Positions 58,942 through 64,000 of a DNA stretch of 64,000 bases are shown piece by piece (position 1 is the first letter of the stretch; each line of letters opens with the position of its first letter). The notes below the pieces were generated by a model that was not told the origin of the DNA, ran no database searches, and worked only from the letters and a program-made list of their open reading frames with translations. The stretch lies in assembly GCF_021018805.1 (NCBI RefSeq), contig NC_086283.1, positions 56,782,705 through 56,846,704 of the forward strand, read 5' to 3'. The position numbers were made by a program, and so were the translations under genes. The stretch is from Prinia subflava. Taxonomy: Eukaryota; Chordata; Aves; Passeriformes; Cisticolidae.

Positions 58942-59400
58942 ACTGTCTAGTTAGCCTGAACTTTTCACACAGCACATGGCAAAGTCCATGATGTGTTTTT
59001 ATGCAGTTCACAGCCTTGTCCATAGGCTCTTCCTTTACACTCAGTCCCCTGGCAGGTTTTATCATTCCCTGAGGATAAATTGTGAAAGGCTGCTTAGCAC
59101 TGTCATCTTGTGAATCATCTGGCTGCCAGCCTGCAGGATGTATGTTCTAGCACAGTTTGGTACCTAACCCTTACTCAGAAGTTTCTGCAAAGTAGCTTCT
59201 GCAAAGAAATACCTACATTGTTGTGGGTCTTAAAAACTCCAAAGGAGATTGGAGGAGAGGAAAATGAGAGAAATTAATTCATGAGTCTAGACATTTTTAT
59301 TAGAAATACACAACAAAACAGTGGATACAAGCCTGTCACTATGATAAAATCAATTATGTTTACCATATGTTGGGCTGCTGGATGAGGATGTAGGCACAAT

Positions 59401-59425
59401 AGGAGGTTCTATTGTGAAACCTCCT
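59401..59425. repeat. Inverted repeat, 8-bp arms
   Basis: AGGAGGTT pairs perfectly with AACCTCCT across a nine-base loop. Confidence 0.8.
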
Positions 59426-59459
59426 GTCATTGCAGTACACATGATTTCCAACTCTGATA

Positions 59460-59498
59460 ACTACCCTCTTATGTCCACTGCCACATTAAGAGGGTAGT
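59460..59498. repeat. Inverted repeat, 12-bp arms
   Basis: ACTACCCTCTTA pairs perfectly with TAAGAGGGTAGT across a 15-base loop. It lies 34 bases after the previous hairpin. Confidence 0.9.
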
Positions 59499-61614
59499 GA
59501 TATATTTTGAGAATAAATATCTCTATATACATCTTTATCAGCAAGATGAAAAAATTTAAATTGATCCAACTAGACCTGAAATTTTCTTTCCTAACATAGA
59601 AGCGGGTGTCACTTGCTTTTGCAATGACAGTCAAATCCCTATTACAAGGAATACTTGAAAATTTCATATACATAGGAAGGACCTTTAATGTGAAAACCAA
59701 AATGTCAAGGAATTGAAAGGTGTGTTTGGTTTTTTTTGTGAGTGTTGTTTGTGGGTACCTGCAGCAGAAATTGTAAAGAAGGCCAGGTCTTGGATTTGTG
59801 AAAGAGAGGAGGAATCACTGAGTTAATTGCAGCATTCTGAGGCTGTCACATTCTGAGGCTGCTACTTTGTAGTCCTGTATTAGGGAGTTTGGTCACAAAT
59901 GTCCCTGAATTCCTGAATTACAAAGATTTTCTTGTCTATTGGTATTCCTAATAGTGGGAGCTACATGCCAGCCTGAAAAACAGGCTAAGTATGAGCATAC
60001 CTTTTGGAAGCCTGAATTCTCAGAAAGCAAAAAAACTGCGTGTTTGGCTGTGTCTCAAAGAGGCATAAGGAAGTGTTACTCTTCTCCTCTTCTCCTTTTC
60101 CTGATGAAAGGAAATCACATCCCCAGGCTAACATGCTGTGCTGCTGCAGAGACACTGGTAGCACTAGAAACTGTCAAAAATGGAAAACCTTGAAACTCTG
60201 AGTGACGCTCTGAACTGCATGCATGTCTTCATGGAAAGAATTTTCTTCTATTTCATACTGACTTTTAAAATAGCAGAAAGAAATAAGTAAATTATTTCAA
60301 AGACAATTCTGAGAATCTTGCAATTTCTTTCCTTTGTTTTCTGTATTGTGTTGTTGTTCTGAGGTAGAGTGGCTGGTACCAGCACAACAGGGACATATGT
60401 AATTCCTAAAGGTGGGGACTGGTGTTTGAGAAAATGTACTCAATATATATATAAATAAAATGCAGTGCAGTTCCATTAAGACTAGGGCCTGTCAGCCTCA
60501 GTCTGGAATCAAACCTTGTATATTATACCCTCCAAATTTAGGCACAGAATCAATTGTATGGGGATGTATGGCAGAGAACTGAGTCCACAAAATATTTTTC
60601 TCGCAGTTTAGATTTTTTTGTCACTTCAAACTTTTCAAACTTACCCTTAATGCTAAACTGACTAAGATGTCCAAGCTCAGGTAGGCCCTTTCTGGTGGAC
60701 CCACCATATGTCTTGGTGTCCTGTGGTGTATTTTTTTAATGCTTTGCATTGATTGTCTGATGCTGTTGTGTTTGATGGTGGAGGCCATGCCTGGAGCTGC
60801 TGGTGCAAATGCAGAGTTCAAGAAACATCTTCACTACATAGAGTACGGCAGTATATTTGCAAATCCATCCTGTCTGGATGCCTGGAATAAACCTGCAGGT
60901 AGGGGCAATGACACCATGACATTGAGAAAGCTGGGGTGAGTTTTGTTATATTTGCTGTTCAGGTCAAGCACAGAATTTTCTATACTAGGGAAAGGTAAGG
61001 AGGCAAAGAACAAAATGAGAAATCTTGCAATAGCAGGAGAGGAGTGACAACAGTTGTTAGGAAGTGGATGAGTGGGAAGATGCAATAACCCTTTTGACTC
61101 AGGCACATAAGAAATTCGCAGCCTGGGTACACCAACTGTTGCCTTCCCTGGAAAGTAAAAGGATATATATTTTTGCATTGCCTTGCAGTATGCCAGGCAC
61201 AGCACCAAGGTTAGTAATGACTGACTGAATGACTGGGGCTCTGGACAGGATGGGAAGTCACAGCTTCATTCCCACCATGCCTGCTGACTTCGTAGAGAGG
61301 CAGCTCCTTACTCCTCCAGATTCTCTGGGACAAACTCAAGAGTCTTGTCCTAAAAGGATGTTTTAAAGACAGAGTGTTGAAATGAAAGGATTCAGGCCAA
61401 TTACCTGATGAATGAATCCTAGATCTCACTGCTGTGTTTAGAGGTTTATATCTGATGGTGACAGTACAGGTGGATGTAATCCTTTCTGCTCAGTTCCCTG
61501 TACAGGGGTGGGAGCAGATGGTGAGGCTTCATGAGTTTTACATCTAGCTCTGAACACCATTCCTAGAATTGATCTTGCCTTGGTAATTATTGGTCAAAAG
61601 ACAGACAGCACTCT

Positions 61615-62295
61615 GTCCAGATGGATCCTAAAAGTGTCCAGTGTTGAGGCAAAATTAATCCAATGGTTAATTTTTCTCTTTGTGGAAAAACCTACTCTGT
61701 GTCCAATAGGAATGTCCCCAGAATTAACTTGTACCCATTACTTCTCATCTTTCCTGTGTGACTCCCTGCGGAAAATGAGTCATCTTTTTTATAGTCACAT
61801 TTTAAGCACTTGGACGTAGGTCTCCCCTAAACCTTCTTTTTCACAGGCTGAACAAGCCCAGCTTTCAGCCTTCCCTCACATGCCAGGATTCCTAGGTCTT
61901 TGTTCATCTTTTTTGCCCCTCTCTGAACCCTGTCCAGCCTGTCTGTATTTTTTTTTTTAATTTTTTCTCTCCAGCATGGACCAGAATGGAACACAATATT
62001 CCAGAGGTGGTGTGACAAATAATGAGTAGAGTGGGATAGTGACTTCTTTAATCTCTGCTGGTGATGCCTTTTTGACGGAACCCAAAATCCTTTGGTCTTT
62101 CTTTGCCACAACAGTACACTGTTCACTCCTATTGAGCTTGTTGTGCACCAGAACCCCAGGTCTCTTTTCTACAGAGCTGTTCCCCAGGTGGATAAATCTC
62201 AGCTTGTGCTGCACTCCTGGATTATGTTTTCCCTAGGGCAATGCCTTATATTTGTCTTTGCTGAAATTAAACCACAAGCTGTTTCCTAGTTCTTC
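61615..62295 (-). mobile_element. CR1 LINE fragment, diverged
   Basis: Minus-strand CR1 without its terminal tail. The plus strand shows 'ggtctcccctaaaccttctt', 'acaggctgaacaagcccagc', 'ctctgaaccctgtccagcct', 'atattccagaggtggtgtga' and 'ccccaggtctcttttctaca'. Minus-strand translation gives 'LDRVQRGAKKMNKDLGIL' and 'AKKDQRILGSVKKASPAEI', which are the CR1 reverse-transcriptase C-terminal blocks in separate frames. Divergence is greater than in the other long copies. Confidence 0.82.
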
Positions 62296-63457
62296 ACATG
62301 GAATTCTAAATGGGTCATCTCTATATCATTAGTTCAGTTTCCAGAACTGCTGTAATCTGCCACCTGGTGTAGATCATAAAAAAATCAACTTTCAAGCATG
62401 TCCTGTTCAGTAAGTTGTGTTAATTCATAAAGTCAGAAAGCAATTTTTGGCTTCATTACATAGTTTAAAAAGTAGATCCATTGTCTTGGTCTGCTTCTGA
62501 CATATACTGAGAATTGCTTCAACTTCTTATTTTAATGTTTAACAAAGATGCATACATTGGTTGTTGTCAGTAATTTTCTTTTAGAGTAAAATAGATTTAA
62601 TAACGTATCTGACTAAAACATGCAGCCTTTGACATAGGTTAATCAGTACATCTGAAATAAGTATTTTAAATGGAAAAAAAAAAAAAAAAAGCCCAAAGGA
62701 TTTGAAAATTATTCTCAGCTTTTTTGGTGTGATCTTACAGCAGTTCTCACATCTCTCATTTGACAGCACTGGTATAAACAATGATGAATCTCTTAATTTT
62801 AGAGTTGTCAAGAAAGGTCTCCATTTTCTTAGTTAGTTTCCTTTTTTCATTTTTCTTCATTCACATCAAGAATAGCAGGAGAGTCTCTGATCTGGCATGG
62901 ACACTCTTTCTGCCATTCTTTCAGGCAGGCTGATGGTCCTGGTTTGACGAGGGCTGTGGATGCAGCTGTTTGGGAAGGAGAGCTTGTGCAGCCTCAAATG
63001 CTTTAGTCCCCTGCTCTTGGATAGGTTGCACAGGTGCAGGTTGTCAGTGTTAGCTGAGCATCTGTCTTTGATGGAAATAAACAGTGAACCCTGATGGCAG
63101 CCACGTCTGGACACCTTTTGGATGAACTAACCCCTGTATGCATGACTCTTCTGTTTAGGCGGATGAACTATTCTGCCCTATCTCCCTGCACTGATGTCCT
63201 CTAGATCTGTGCCAGGCCTTTGTGAGGGGATCTTTGACAAAAAATAGGATCAGAGGTCTAATAGAAAGCCATCTCAACACACTGTTACTGTTTTAATTGT
63301 ATCTGAAGATGAATAATGACATAATAGAATATGTTAGTGTTGAAAGACTGAGGCTGCAGTCATGGGAAACATGTAATCTCTTATTACCACTTTTCTTCGA
63401 TGATTCCACAATGGTTCTCTGAAATACTCTCTTGAGCTTCAGTTTGATCATATTTAT
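62296..63457. other. Unique sequence, no gene seen
   Basis: Contains an A17 run (62674-62690). Around 63317-63345 a few words ('cataatagaatatgttagtg') faintly recall a CR1 tail. No gene was recognised. Confidence 0.5.
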
Positions 63458-63520
63458 GTTTTGTTTTGTGGGGTTTTTTTTTTGTTTTGTTTTTGTTTTT
63501 GTTTTTGTTTTTGTTTGTTG

Positions 63521-63551
<31 letters not shown>

Positions 63552-63611
63552 GTTTTTTGTTTTTTGGTTTGGTTTGGTTTGGTTTGGTTTTTTTGGTTTT
63601 TTTTTTTTTTA
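63458..63611. repeat. T/G composite microsatellite
   Basis: Successive blocks of TTTTTG, TTTTG, TTTTTTG and GGTTT units ending in a T run. The TTTTG-then-TTTGG order is the reverse complement of the kind of array seen at 52177-52257. The 63-codon Phe/Val-rich frame across it is an artefact. Confidence 0.95.
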
Positions 63612-64000
63612 ATTAATTTCTAAGCAGGCTGCAGATTAACAATTCTGGTCTTACTCATCATTACCAAATATATTTTCTGTCCTCTGCAAACCCTGTGATG
63701 ACCTCCACAGTAATGCAAACATTCCCACTGCAATCACTCCAATCCTGTTATCCCTGTAGTGAATGAAATATTTACTGTGTTTAGTTGTCAGTTTTAAAAT
63801 TGTTACAGCTCTACCACTCTGCTTCAGAAGACCGGAGCAGTGTCTAACATTAAAAAGAAAGCAGTGTTAATTTACCATTAAGCACATCTTAACTAGTACT
63901 TGCTAGTACTCTCCTTGATACTTATTAGTACTCGCCTTGAGTTGGAGATAGATTAGTGGGTGAAGATCTGCCCTTAAGCTGACATGGCTTGCTGGTTAAT
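63612..64000. other. Unique sequence, no gene seen
   Basis: Near 63893-63938 the word 'tagtact' recurs three times in related 20-25-base contexts ending 'ccttga', a small degenerate tandem repeat. Nothing else was recognised. Confidence 0.55.

Larger units (their letters stand above)
58005..61614. other. Unique sequence with small hairpins, no gene seen
   Basis: No transposon or gene was recognised. Inverted repeats lie at 58916-58941 and 59401-59498 (annotated separately). The longest frame, 124 codons on the minus strand at 60834-61208, has no family resemblance. Confidence 0.5.

Noticed and set aside
60834..61208. 124-codon minus-strand frame as a gene
   Set aside because: No family resemblance and it overlaps other frames.
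63317..63350. CR1 tail remnant
   Set aside because: About 30 loosely matching bases are not enough to separate from chance.
63432..63623. 63-codon Phe/Val-rich frame
   Set aside because: Artefact of the T/G composite microsatellite.

Overview
The window looks like a gene-poor, AT-rich stretch of a bird nuclear genome, probably a passerine. The main evidence is about fifteen fragments of CR1, the dominant avian non-LTR retrotransposon. They are recognisable by the 3' tail (ATTCTATGATTCTATG on the coding strand), by the diagnostic 'gttggaagggac' 3'-UTR blocks, and by translated pieces of CR1 ORF1 (a GDS-type esterase) and ORF2 (APE-type endonuclease and reverse transcriptase). There are also endogenous-retrovirus LTRs whose TG...CA ends, target-site duplications and general layout fit avian ERV families. 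I found no exon of a host protein-coding gene, no tRNA or rRNA gene and no CRISPR array. The many short open frames are chance frames, repeat frames or transposon debris.

Layout. 0-10 kb: a CR1 split by a nested ERV LTR (972-2056), then minus-strand CR1 pieces (4230-5045 and 6337-7530) and a plus-strand CR1 3' end (9185-9580). 10-19 kb: mostly unique AT-rich DNA, broken by a large CpG-containing solo LTR at 15979-17348 with a 5-bp target-site duplication. 19-26 kb: the longest CR1 (19312-22590, with ORF1, endonuclease and a partly deleted reverse transcriptase) and a second CR1 (24021-25575). 27-33 kb: short CR1 3' ends. 32.7-35.4 kb: two independently inserted solo LTRs of one family, flanking a pure (AAAAAG)28 microsatellite. 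35.4-40.5 kb: unique AT-rich sequence, part of which resembles conserved non-coding DNA, and a 52-nt poly(A). 40.5-42.9 kb: two CR1s with their 5' ends facing each other. 42.9-57.8 kb: about 15 kb nearly free of recognisable repeats, with no gene visible. 57.8-64 kb: two more CR1 fragments, two small hairpins and a T/G-rich composite microsatellite.

The elements do not form a working system. The CR1 copies are 5' truncated, frameshifted or internally deleted, and four of the five copies in which I can read the reverse-transcriptase catalytic box have lost at least one of its two aspartates. The four confident LTRs are read on the minus strand and have no gag, pol or env beside them. The parts most likely to matter to the host are the CpG-rich LTR with promoter-like motifs and the repeat-poor AT-rich blocks, which could hold distal regulatory elements. 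That last point is inference: no alignment or database search could be run, and all CR1 and LTR edges are estimates to within about 10-30 bases unless a duplication pins them.
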